Shown in pieces: positions 38,164 to 51,000 of a DNA stretch of 64,000 bases. Location of the stretch: assembly GCA_014706295.1 (NCBI GenBank), contig JACSVZ010000007.1:52714975-52778974 (forward strand), read 5' to 3'. Below the pieces are notes generated by a model. It was not told where the DNA came from. It worked only from the letters and a program-made list of their open reading frames with translations, and ran no database searches. The position numbers were made by a program, and so were the translations under genes. Numbering within the stretch: the first letter of the stretch is position 1; every line of letters begins with the position of its first letter. Source of the stretch: Lycocorax pyrrhopterus obiensis (taxonomy: Eukaryota > Chordata > Aves > Passeriformes > Paradisaeidae).

Positions 38164-41100
38164 CACCTCAGCGTGTTGGAAAGGGATGGGAACTAAACTG
38201 TCGCTGAAGACTCAAAGACTTTAATACTGTGTTGTGTATTGAAAGACCAAAGTTACAAGTTTATGCACATGTTCCTAAATGTATAAGAAAACCCCTGAGT
38301 TTTCTGAGAGACCTGAAAATAAGATAGAACTTCATTTGGGAAGTGATACGCATTGCAAATTACCCCACAGTTCTTCAAATCTGGAGCATTAATAGAAGGA
38401 TATTTAATGCTAAATTTTAAATTTGTAGGGAATGGGGGGAAAAAAGCGCCTAGTTTTATGCTTTGCCAAATTTTTTACCCTGTGTTTTCTTAGAATTTCT
38501 AGCTTCTCCTTTGGAAGCTCCAGCCTAGGTAGCTGGAAACAGGAAACCTGTTTCAGGGTAGGGAAAGGTTACTGTGGCAATACTGTTCTTCACAGTTACA
38601 CTCTAACTGTATTGTGAGTGGATAATGTTTTTAGCTTAGGTACGTATTTTAAGGATCGTGAAACATTGTTGTCTGAACTGATTAAATTTGTTTTCTTTAG
38701 ATAACACTTCTCTACCTTCTGTTTGAATAGCTGCTGTAAATGAATTTTAGGCATCTACTGCCATTTTTGGGTTTTCCTACTTAGACACCAAAATAGAGTT
38801 CATGATTTTAATATCTTGTCTAATGTTTTTTTGCATAAATTTTGAGACTCATCACTGCTATTAAAAGTGGCTGGTTCCCATAGTGTGGATATTCAATGCT
38901 TTCTGAACATCAGAAATTAGGTGTTTCTGGTTTAGAACCCCAGATACAGAACCCAGAATCACAGGTTACCATTGAGTACAGCTTTTTGCCTTTGGTAGTG
39001 GAGAACATTAAAAAGTTGTGTCTTGAAAGACATTTATTAATTGCAGAAACCACAATGCTGCATTTACATTGTCAGTGTCTTTTATTTGGAAGATCTTGTC
39101 ATTACACAGAGCCACACAGATATTAACATTTTCACTAGTTACTGGTGCTAGACTTAGCTTTTTAACAATTGTTCATAACTTCAGCATCCTATGCCTTTAT
39201 TCTGTATTTCCTAGTTTGTCTTAAAATTAACTCAAGGTAACATATTTATATAATCATCTGTTAGCTGTTAATTTTGTGTTTCTCATATTTTATTTAGAGC
39301 ATCACAGCAGGTGTTATGTTTGTTGCAGAGGATTTCTTAATTTTCAGCACTTTCACTCTCCATTGTTGAACAAGATCAAGGAAAGAAAGTGCTGCGATTC
39401 TTGAGTATGCAAAATGTATATTAATAGCACTTTGTGTTCTAATACACTGTTGGAAGTTTTTCTTACATATTTTGTTCCCTACTGGCCTGGTTGAATGGTC
39501 ATTTAATCACAGCTCAATCTATACAAGTAAAGTAAAAGTCTTTAACATGAGTTTAATAATACTGGCCTCTTGAACAGGGGCTTTGCTGACTTCCCATGAT
39601 TAAGAACATAACAACTTTACTGGTTTACGCCAGGGCTCTGTCTAGCCCAGGGGTCAGTCTCTAGTAGGGTCCATAAGGAGATGTGTAAAGAAGAACAAAT
39701 CAAAGGTTTGTGGTGCCTTTAAGTCCTCTTCTGGTCTGTGCTTGTTTTCAAGTTGGGATTTCTGAGCTCCAAAGTAGTTAATCTTTGTAACTTGCTGCCT
39801 TAAGAGATTTCTTCCAGGTATTTCTCCAGTCTTCTGAGACTCTTTTGTGATCATTAGGTTTAGAGTGGTATGTTACTCATACTCGTTAAATTTAATGTAC
39901 AGATTTTGGTTCCTGGAGGGTGTCAAATGCTACAAGAAATACAATTTTCAATCATACTTTCAAAGTATTTCATTATTTTGTGGTTTTGTGTCTGTTAGGA
40001 GAAAGATAGACAGCACAGTAGTATATTCCAGGAATTTTGTTATTCTTGATCCTTTGTATTGGACTGAAGGATAGAAGATGATAGCCTCAATCCATAAACT
40101 GTGTGTAGCACAGATAGTAGCAACACAAATTTCCTAGATATTGGCCATTACCCTGCCTCAGGGTAACAAAATCTAGTATTTCTGTTTTCAACTGTTCTGT
40201 ACGCAATTCACTTGGAATAGGCAGTGTTTCTTGTTCTGTCACAGGTGTGTCTGTTTACTAAGGAATGAATTTAAGCTGCCAACATGTTTCCTGTACATTC
40301 AGGCATAGCTGTACATTTCCTGTACAGTCACATGGCTGTAGCCCTCTCACAGCTAGGCTGGATTCCAACTGTTCACTACGCAGAATTAGCTATCGTGCTG
40401 CTAGTACCTCGAGTAGGGCAACTCCTAGATTGATTATTAAAATCTAGTTGTGGCAACATTCCTTTAACTGTAGGTGATGAGAAGATGACAAATTGGGAAG
40501 TCATCCTATTTGATACATATGTTCTGTATTTGAAATGTTTTGAAGATCTCTATTGATACATTTTTAATATTGTATATTAAAAATAACAAGTAGTTCTCCC
40601 CATTATCTCGGAAGTGGCAAGGAAATGCTCATATTCTGGATGTTGCGTGCTGCTTACCTAGATATGGGAAAAACCCTATTGTTTTCTAGTTGAAGAGGCT
40701 ACTAAACAGGCTGTTCTGAAATACCAAAGCAGTCTTATCTTTGTGAAGGTTCTGACCTTCTTCCCTTGACTTTTTAGAACTGTGCATGTTTTTTCCAATG
40801 ACTTTAAGCTTGCTCGTTGTTAAAATGGAAGTACACTTATTGATAGGTGCATGCATAGTAATACCAGCTTTTACGTATACCTTGATCTTTTTCTAACAAA
40901 ATTATTTCATACACTTCAATGAGAAGTATCCTCCATAATGCTTGTTTTTGTAAGAAAAGGAACGTCGTGCAGGAAGGAATGTACTTGGCCATCAGTGAAA
41001 GCTTCTGGCTGTGCCATGGGTAGATGATAATCCAGGTCAGGATGTAATAGATAGCTCTCACAATTGTTCTGCAAAAGCTGGTGACACATGTCAGCAAAGA

Positions 41101-41801
41101 ACAATTCATGAAAGTGGTGAATTTTGATCTCTTCATCCCGAAGGTTTGTATAGGTAAGAGTTGTTTCACATTTGGTGTTTTAGTACCTCGATAACGTTTA
41201 GAGATTGCTGTTAGAGAGATATATTTTTTTAATTATTTTCTTGTTTCCAGTGATGCTGTTGTCAAGGAAACAGAAATCCTTATAATGCCTTTGTTCACTT
41301 TTTCAGAATCCACAGCTGGAGATGACTTGTATAGTTTTTATTATGTTCTGAGTGTTTGACACACTCTTAGGCCTCAAAGGATTTTTTCAAAGGAGTATGT
41401 TTCTTTGAGTATAAATAGCACCATCCTCATATCTGTAGGGTTTGATAAGCCATTGTTTCTTTCCTTCTGCACTAACAAGAACTAAATTCAGTGCTGCTTT
41501 GGATTAGAATTGATCTTAACACTTGTATGAAGACTGACATTTAAGAAAAAGGGGGAGGGCAAAAATGCAGTGAACCTCTTAGCTTCTGGGTGAGGTTTTT
41601 AGCTTTGTGATGACATGAGTTTTTTTCCACTTGGAAATGACTTCTGACTTAGGATCTCCTTAAAGAATGCAAGAGTGATAACCCAAGTGTTCTTGCAAAG
41701 CATTTTTGACTACTTTATGGCTGTGTTAGAGGATGTGACTGTGGGGGAGAGGAGTGGGATGGATATTTCACAGTGTAGCTAATATGCCTGTTGTCGTCGT
41801 T

Positions 41802-41813
41802 CCCCCCCCCCCC
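41802..41813 (+). repeat. C12 homopolymer
   Basis: There are twelve consecutive C bases, followed at once by AATAAA. This is a simple run, prone to length error in sequencing. Confidence 0.9.
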
Positions 41814-44599
41814 AATAAATTGGGAATTATTTAAAGAAAAATTTAGAAAATAAAAGTTCTTTGAAGAGCAGGGAAGTTACTGAAGCCTGTCTGTATTTTG
41901 AGTCTGACTACAGCTCCTCTTCAATTTCTTTCTCTGGAGCTTCTGCAGTGTCTTTCACTCAGCTGCTTATCATGATTAAGCCTTGAGGGAAAAATACTGA
42001 GGCCTTCTGTGAAATTTGGTTGACACTGATCAACAGGAGGAAAGTGGCCACACGTGGGATGCACAGGATAACATGGTTGTTGTGACAGTATTATTTCACA
42101 AACCTTTTTTCTGTAGAAATCCAAAAGCATGGAGAATGACTTCGAAATATCCTTAGCAGTGATGTGGAAGAAAGGATTCTGTTTTCTCACGTTACCCAAA
42201 AAGAGTTTTGGTTACTTGTATCTTTACTTGCGGAAGTATGAAGAATTTAAAGTGTTTATCTGACTTTTTTCTTACCAACACTTCTGTCCCAAACGGGTGA
42301 GCTCTGCACTTACTTTCTACTGGGAACTCCTCCAGTTGTTTACTCTGTCCCTGAGGTAGCAGAGGATAAAGCAACCTTGTGCCCCTTCCAGCACAGCCAG
42401 CTTACTAGGGAGAAGAGTCAGGGCTGGAGATGTCAGTGGAGCAGTGCCTCTAATGAAGCTTAACTGGTAATGTCATAAGTTAAGCTCTCCAATTACACAC
42501 AGGATCTGTGTGGGCAGCTGCTGTGCAGTCTAATGTCAGAATGGCCTCTGAGATGGGGGAGATGTATGACGGTGTTATCCTCCCTCTGGGTGTGTCAGTA
42601 AGATTGCTGGTGAAAAAGTCAAGATTTTGGTACTTGGAAAAAAATGAGCTAGATTAGTTTTAAGTTCTTAAGTGACTGTAATACATTATGGTAGTATCTC
42701 TATTTTTTTTTTAACAGTCAAGAAATTCTGAATATTTTTGCTGCTTGAAAGTATAAATAACACCAATCTAAGTTTGCTTCTTTTCTAGAAATCTGGCTTT
42801 ATAGCTGCATCTCACATACTGCTGTATATTAAAAAAAAAGTCTGCTAGCAAAGCCACAAGGCATCTTATGACTTTGATTCCTTACCCTTCTTGGTTTGTC
42901 AATGTTGTCAAGGAAACAACTTTTTGAGAAATTTTGCTCTACTTTTTCAGGTTCTATAGAGAGATTACTTGTGTAGGATTTATCTGGCATCAGGACTAGA
43001 AAGAGTTTTCCTGAAGTTTCTATTCTTTTCAGTATGTTCATGTTCTTGCTTTTTTTAAAGCAGATTTTATTTTTAGCAGGTGTCATATAGCTGCATCTTT
43101 AAGGTCGTAGAACCAGTGAATGTACCAAGGATTGTTGACACTTGATCTTTTTATGAAGCCTCGTAGAAAGAACTTTAATGATGCCTTTGCTATATATTAA
43201 TTCTATAAAGACAACTGTTAGTTATAAATTCTCTTTAAGTTATAGGAGAAAGAAACATTAAAAAGCCCCTTGTTCTTTACTGCATTACTATGGAACTAAT
43301 GACTTACTGTCCTTTATCATACATATCATGTTTCATTGCAGTAATCCTCTCACTTCAAAGAAAAAGCATTTTGTGGCTGGTGTGGAAATGTGTTGGGTTT
43401 GTCTTCCAGCTCCTGCATGCTGGCCGACAGGCTGGTTAATTGTTATGGTTGATCTGTACCTTCACTGTGCTTGTGGAGGCTTTATTTTATATTCTTTTTA
43501 ATAAAACTGCTGTTTTTGTTCTGGGGCATACCTCAAAATGTTATAAAAACTTCTGCCTTTCTCAGATGTTTTGGTTGGTTGATGGATTAAGAATACTGGG
43601 CATCATAGTGAATACTGCGTGTGCTTGTGTGCTGTGCATGTGCTAGCTGTGTAACACCTTGCTTCCTGAAGTCAGAATTAGGAATCTGTCCTTTTCTCTA
43701 GTCTCCTTGTCTCTTTCCAAATTATAATTTCCTCTTTAAAAGAATTTTTCTCATTCTGAACATTGTGACTAGTGCACGGAGTTTTGTATTTTTATCTCCT
43801 AAGGAAGGGCACAGCTGGTTTTCTATGGAATGGATGGGAGTTAGGGGTGCAGGTGGTTAGGGCTGACATAGTCATATAAACATGTTAAAGTTTGCACTAT
43901 GGTAACAATGCAGAAGAAATTAAAATTAATTAGGTAGTTCAGTCTTACTCTGCTTGCTGGTACTAAAATGGTGCTAGTTAAAATTTCCTCATTGCTAGCA
44001 AAACACATAGCTGCTTGACATAATTAATAGTTTATTTCCATAATTAAATAACTAGTTCTCATGTTTAATACTGGGTTATGTCACTGACATCAGTGGGTTT
44101 AGGATTGCATCTATATTTTCCAGAGAAAGGATCTTGAATACTTTGTTTTGATTTGTTAGGTTTTTCTCTTAGTTTTTGTGTTTTGTTTTGTTTTTTTTTT
44201 TCTCAGTTATTAACATTCTCAATAGCCTTGGGAATAATAAATTATTTATTTTTTAGTTGAAAGAATGAAGTTGTAAAGAAAATGCAACTAGCCCAGGCGG
44301 ACTGATAAAGGCAAGATTCATTAAAGCTCAGGTTTTCAGACAGCTGTTCTAAATCACTTCACTGTGTACTGCCTCTCAGATATTACTTCAAATCAGGGTG
44401 GGCAGTAAGACTGCAAAAACTACTTCTTAAAATAAGAAAACCACCTGCTTAACATTGGGGATGGACAGAATTTGCCTGTAAATTTGGATTAGATAATTTC
44501 TTCCAAATAGAAATTAGTCCCTAAGTACAACTCCCTGCCATTATTTTTAGACCTGCTGTAGTGATGTGTTATTCTGTGCCATTGCACAAATACGCTGTC

Positions 44600-45058
44600 A
44601 GTGGGTGCACACTTGGCAGCGTCCAGCTCTGTTGCGCTGACAAACAGCTGTTGTATTGTTGTATAATGTATTTAAACCCTGTTGGTATGCACTAGCCAAA
44701 CTCTCACTCAAGACCAGGATCCACACACCAGGATCCAGTTAGACCAGGATCCACACATCAGGTTCCAATTATTGTCTCATTAACCTCCCACAAACAGCTG
44801 TGGCTGCAGGGCGGGCATTAGCCCTATAAATCAAGCCCTGGGAGGAGCCAAAGGTCAAGAGCTGCTGAGCTGCCTGTTCCTGCTTGCTGTGTGTGCTGGA
44901 GCTCTGCGCTGAGAAATTATAATCCAAGGATCAGAAGACTGCGAGCTCTGGCACAAGCAGCCACCACTCATCTGATGGTTGGGTCACCAGAACTTGTCCA
45001 TAGCTGTGGTCCCTGCTGTGCCAGGTGCTCCCAGTGGATAGTGTGCAAGAATGAGACA
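44600..45058 (+). mobile_element. Possible solo LTR or unannotated TATA promoter
   Basis: This is a compact GC-richer block in AT-rich intron DNA. In order it holds a 30-bp tandem repeat (44711-44770), a TATA box (tataaat, 44825-44831), a stretch rich in gctg motifs (44860-44910), gagaaattataatccaagga where an LTR would carry its poly(A) signal, and a GC-rich tail. This order (enhancer repeats, TATA, R-like, U5-like) is that of a retroviral LTR. I could not define TG...CA ends or a target-site duplication, and no coding genes of a provirus flank it. A lncRNA or alternative promoter is the other option. Confidence 0.35.
44711..44770 (+). repeat. Two-copy 30-bp tandem repeat
   Basis: Copies at 44711-44740 and 44741-44770 both open agaccaggatccacaca and differ at a few bases near the end. 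It lies 55 bp upstream of the TATA box at 44825, where LTR enhancers often duplicate. Confidence 0.85.
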
Positions 45059-48000
45059 GGGTAAATTGCTCCTTTTTGTTTGTACTTATTTGTTTTACTG
45101 ACTATGTGAAGAAGATGGTGTCTGATGGTATCTGATTTTATATATGTACATATATCAATGTAAAGCTGTAAAGTACGTGAGTGGCCTTAGCTGATTGGCA
45201 GTTTTATGTTAAAAAAGTATGATAGTATTGAGGCACAGTACAAACAGATATGGTTTGCATTTCAATAGCTGTTGTTTAACTGAAGTTTAAGGAAAAACCC
45301 AAACAACTAAAAGGAGTTGGTCTATGGTGTTTTTCTCCCTCTTGTTTTCAGAAGTAAGTCACAGGTCAGCAGCAAGTAGACACACAGTGTTTCAGAAGCT
45401 GGGAGTGCAGTTGCTGAGACTGTACTTGTGTTCTGAATAGAGCAGTGCTTCTTACGCCAGTAGTGGATGTTCAAAGTCTGTGGGATATGCTTGTGAAAGT
45501 AGCCAGTCCTTCCTTACCTGTAGGAATTGCAGATACTTAAGGCAATTTGCCTCCAAAGTGCTGGAAGTCTGAAACTGAGGTGTCTAGCACTTTTGCGGAA
45601 TCCCCACTTTTAATAGAGCATAAATGTTTGTGACTTGAGGAAGTGATTGATGCTAATGAATATGATTCATAGAGATGAAGGGGGAACCAGATTATTTAAT
45701 AAATGGCTATAGTAATTTAGCTAATTATCTCCTGGAGAGTTGCAATACATTTGAAGTTCTCCTTTGCCTGCTGGTACGATCTTGATTGCTGAAGTGTTTT
45801 CTGGGCATGAGTACTGTCTGCTAGTAACCACTGCTAAGTTTGTGCTGTTAGGTGTTGTGAGCACACATGTGTTATTCTTAACACACTACTACACACACTA
45901 CACACACTACACTGCATTCTGAAGTTGATGGGAAGCTGCCAAATTTATGCCATGTTCTTCTCCCATATAGGGCCAGCAGTAGGAGATTTAGTCGTTTAAA
46001 AGTAATTCTTAAAAATTACCTGTCATTAAATGTTGTTTCTCTTGAATTACTTGAATATGTGCGTCAAACTGCTCTGCTTGAACCATGTCATCCCAAATAT
46101 GCCTACTGCTGTGTGTGAAGTAGCTAATTTATCTGAAGTAAATTTTTGTGGATATGTAGTCTACAGCAGAGGTGGGGATTTAATTGTCTTTGCTATGCTT
46201 AGCTTTGTCTTATGCTAAAATAATTCTGATTTTTCATATTCTAGAACAAACCATAGCTTGAATCACTAGCTGATTTATAAGTATATTGTAACTTCTTTAC
46301 ACTTCTGCATTTTCCAGGAACTTGCCATTTGAGGAACATCCACAGGGTTAGCCATAGTACAATGATTAGTCAGAAAACACTTAAAGGTTAATTGCAAACT
46401 AGATGGGAGTTCTTCACTTTGTTTTGGTCTGTGTGGGAAGTTACTCTCTTGCACTCTGTGCGCAGCATGAATGTACAATTGCTATTTTGTAGCTACAGAA
46501 AAACCTAGTCATGCTCATAACTTTTAACTGGCTGAGAATGTGATCTGTATGAGCATATCCCTTAGAGTCAATGGTTTATGGAAAATTTGTGATTAGCTTC
46601 AGGCGTAGTTGTCCCAGAATCTTTCTGCACAATAAAGAACTCACTATGTTAAAAGATGATGATTGATGACACGGCAGAAACACTTTGCTCTTGAGAAGGA
46701 TAGAGTCCTCGATAACTGATGATTTTAAATGTCCTTTACTGGATATATACACTTATTTACAAATTGCTTTTTTTGTGAGCATTGCTTATAATGCAAAGGT
46801 TGCCTGTCTTCAGAGTAAAAAATAGTGGTTCTCTTTCCTTTCTCTTATTTTCTCTCTTTTCTTCCCTTGTCAGCTTGCCATGTTACTCAGCAGTTGGTAA
46901 GCCTGTCTCTCTTGTAAATAGTGGGAATTAGCTAAAAAAGATTGTTTGGTACAGATGACTAGAACATCAAATGAAGTCTCTGTTGGCGTGAATCTTGCTG
47001 TTTGGTCTGACTTTGCTCAACTGTTCTTGAGACTGTCATTTGATATTTTGGCTGAGAATTTCTGATGTTTCTTTTGGACTACCTAATACATAGGGTGTTA
47101 ATTTCTAGGCTTCTTTAGTACAAATCTCTGCAATAATTCAGAGGATACTTAATTTGGGTTTTAGAATGGTGTGAGGAAACAGCATACAATAATCTACATG
47201 TTGAGTTATGGTGTATATGGTCTAATACCATCATACTCTCTCTGTAGAGCAGATGAAATCAGTTGAAAAATATGTTTTCAAGTGTTTCTGTCCTCTTAAT
47301 TTGCTGTAAATTCAGTCATGAGCCTCAGAAACATACATATTTATTCCTCTAAAATGTCTAAAGACATTATCTTGTCATACAAATAAAATAGGAGAAAATA
47401 CTAATGGCATAGTTTTGCTTTTTATTTATTCCTTCTGTTCCTTGGTTGTATTGTTATAAAAAGCAGTAACCCACTGCTCTGGGGGATTTAAAATGTCCAG
47501 TAGCTTTGAAGATGTTCACCATAGCAGTTGACCTTCAACTAATGCCAGTTTGGCAACCTGGCTTGCCTTGGGGCTAACCTGTTATGTTTGGTGGTAGTAA
47601 TATTAGTGTAGTAGTATTTAGTGCAGTGTAACCTCCCACAGCCTATTTTATTTTGCTGACCACTTTATATGGGACAGAATCATTTCTCATGGAGCTTGCC
47701 AAAAGTGACTACTAAATGACTATAAGAAAGTGTTTCAGCAGTATTTTCGGTGTTCTTGCACAGAATAAGGAAAGGAAGATCTATAGTAAGTTTTACTCTT
47801 CTCCTGTATTTCTTCTTTTGGATAAGCATGAGTAGGTTGATTTTCTCTGAAACATGCTTTGAGCGCTTGGAAGAGAGCTACAATTATGATTTTATTGATT
47901 AGTTTGGTTGAAGATCACTTTTATCTGAACTCGTGTCTTTAGTAGGAGTGCAGCAACATGATCTTAATTCTCACTGTTGTTCATCTCCAGAGACTGCAGA

Positions 48001-51000
48001 ACACTTTTTTTTTCTTCTTCTCAGTCTATTTATAGCTTAAGAAAACAGATATTGGGGAGGGTGGGTAACGTCTAGATGTCCTGAGGAGGTTCTTCCCAAA
48101 CCTGGAATTGGTTGTATGTTTTGTATGCTGTGTTTGAGGTCAGGTGTTCTCCTTTTACTGCTGAGAAATGGACCAGCACTTTCCTGGACAGTGACAACCT
48201 CCTGAGTGAAGTGCAGCTGGCTGCTGGTACGAGCTGGGTGCTGACTGGGGTTAATGACCTGTGGCACAGAGTGTCTCATCCCCTCTGTTCTCCTGGCAGG
48301 TGGCATTGCCAGTGCTTGCGATGGGCTTTGAAGCAGAACAGTAAATCTACACTTAATGCAGCCAGGCAGCAGCAGAAACTGGCTTTTAGACAAGGTCAGG
48401 AGTTTCTTGGCACTACGCACCTTAAGAACATTTCATTTTTCTTTTTTTAGAAAGATTTTGCCTCATTTTTCTCTTCAAACATAATCCTTGATAAAAGTTT
48501 GATCAGGAAAGAGTTTTCTGGTATAGAATATAACTGCTGTTCAAATTGGGCTGAGAGATACAGACCAGTAGGACATCCTTACAGTACATAATTATTCACT
48601 GTTATTTTGACTGATTAAAAATCCTCTATGTCAAATAATTGGAGAGCAATAGAGTAAACTTAACCTTTTGTACTTTCGAATGCTGTCTAAATGTTTCTTC
48701 TCCATCTTGGAGCACATTATTCATTAATCTCTTTTCTAGTGGAGAGAAGCTGTCTTTACTCTTAAAAGAACAAAGGACAAAACACCAAGTCATGACTCTT
48801 CTGACATCCTGTTCTTGGGGTCATTTTATTCCTGTTTTCAGAGTTTATTTCTCCAAGAAGGTCTTGATCAAGACAAAGATCAGAGTTGATGATCAAAGAC
48901 TCCTTCTGCCTCTGAAGACAGTAATGGTTAAAACTTTTTTTCCAACAGAATCAGGTCAATGCATTTTCTGATTTTCACATTTTTATGTTATACATTGTAT
49001 TTCATCCCGGAATTTGGTTGCATTTTTCTTTTTGTAGAGAAATGGGCCTATCTATAAACACGATGGAAGAAAGTATGCAACCTAACATGAATACTATCCT
49101 CAGTATGTGCATTGGGGGTACCTTTGGCTTGATGATGAATATTTTCCATCAAGTATCCCTCATGTCAGTCCTCTGATCTTGAGTTCAGTTAGGGAAACTC
49201 AGAAATTTTTGGTTTTGATTCCATCTGATGGTGTGAGGAAATAATTTTTTATTGTCCCTTCTGAGAAAACAATCAGAATTAGTGGGTTTTTTTCCTCAGC
49301 GTTTGCCTGAAGGAGAGTTTCTTATCAAAAGCCATATACTTGCATTTGAACACATATCCCAATATTAGCAGGTAAGCAAAGGTATGCAATTTTCCTGAGC
49401 AACAAAATACTTGATTACAGGTCTAATGATAGTTTAAGAGGTGTTTTCAGATGTGCTGAAATCAAGGACTTGAAGCAGATGAACTTAATTATCTTTGTGA
49501 ATATTCACAATCACATTATGTGCTTTAAATGTCACATTTGGAAATAGTGCCTCATCGCTAGTTAATTAACAATAATTACTCAAGGTAGTACTTATGTTTC
49601 TGGAATCTCTTACCTACTGTGAAAAATGTATTTTGCTTCTAAAGGTTTCTCCATATAAAATCCGGATTTTACTTAAACCATTCTGAAAGTGTTGTAGTTG
49701 CTTAGGCCCTCTGTACTCTTTACCTGTACCACTGCAGCATGGAGAATCAGTTATTTCATTCTATTTGCTCTGCTACAGCTGGGCAGTGTTTTTAACTCCT
49801 GAACCATGGTGTGTATAATATATTTTTTTCTTCTTTAAAAAAATGAGCAGTTGATTTTTTTTTTCTTGGTACCGTAAGAAAAGAGAAGCAGTAGCAAAGT
49901 AGACTGGCAGGCTAGGTCCATCATGAGGTGTTACAAAGGTGTGTTGACATCTTCAGCTAAAGAAATATGGCTTACCATCATACCAGAAGAGTTTTTTTTA
50001 GTCATAGCACTTACACTCTCTATGCTTTTCTCTCTCTAAGGATGTTTTTTTCTTGGCAGAGAGCATACCACAGCCCAAGACAGCTTAAACTGCAACCAAA
50101 AAACCCCGTCATAGATCCTAGAAAATCTTCCCTATATTCTAGTTTCCAGGTTCCCTCTTCCATCTTTCTTCTCTGCCTTTCAGGTAGACACTTAATTGAA
50201 ATATCCAAGGATTCTCTTCGAGGTTTTTCCATTAAAATAAATCTTTCTTCAATAGTGAATCTTTCTTCCAACTTGTTTGCGGCAGTGCACTTAACATGTG
50301 CTTACGTGTATATGTGTGTTAAAAATATATATATTTAAATAGGTATAAAAAGAGCTTTAAATTAGTAGAAAACCTCTATTGTCAACTACTTTTACTTACA
50401 AACTGCGTACTCTCTTTGCCTGCATGTTTCATTCACCTGTGTGAATGGAGTGTCCATTGAAATCCTGGTAATAACCTGTAACTTACATTTCAGAATAATA
50501 TTTTTCTATATAGTACATGAAATACTTTAAAGTTTTTAATTCAGGACAGTACTTACAACATGCTAAGCAGATATTTGATTTCTCAGACATCAATTACAAG
50601 CTAGTTCAGAGAACAGAAAGAACAGCTACTAAATTTTAGAAACAGTCATGAAGATTAATTAAGCTAATTATCTGTGCTTTGTGCGGTAGGAGTGGGGATA
50701 ACTGCAGGTACATGAAGGCATAACCAAGGGGAGTGATGGATATTTTTTCAAGTAGTAAAAGTGTTTTAGTGATGGCAACACAGATGGAGGAGAAGTTGAG
50801 TAATAGGATGCTGAAATAATAACATGGATCTGATTGTGGAGGGTCTTCAACATGTTATATGAAAATAGTGTTGGAATTGGTAAGCACGTCATTGGGGAAA
50901 CTTCCCAGTGATAATTTTTCAGTTGTAGAATGACTTAGAGAAAACAAGCTTTTCACAACCACCAGGTTTTGATTTTAAGTATTTAGGTAGTATCATAGAC

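Larger units (their letters stand above)
35125..44599 (+). other. WDR25 large intron, proximal part
   Basis: No WD40 exon or other coding exon is recognised. Contents: a TTTG-type low-complexity tract at 35338-35392, CTCF-like sites at 36854 and 38151, a GC-rich patch at 36815-36880 and a C12 run at 41802-41813. The rest is AT-rich intron sequence. Confidence 0.55.

Noticed and set aside
48037..48450. Opposed open frames of 127 and 112 codons
   Set aside because: Neither translation resembles a protein family and no splice structure supports them. The patch is merely GC-richer; it may be an old repeat.
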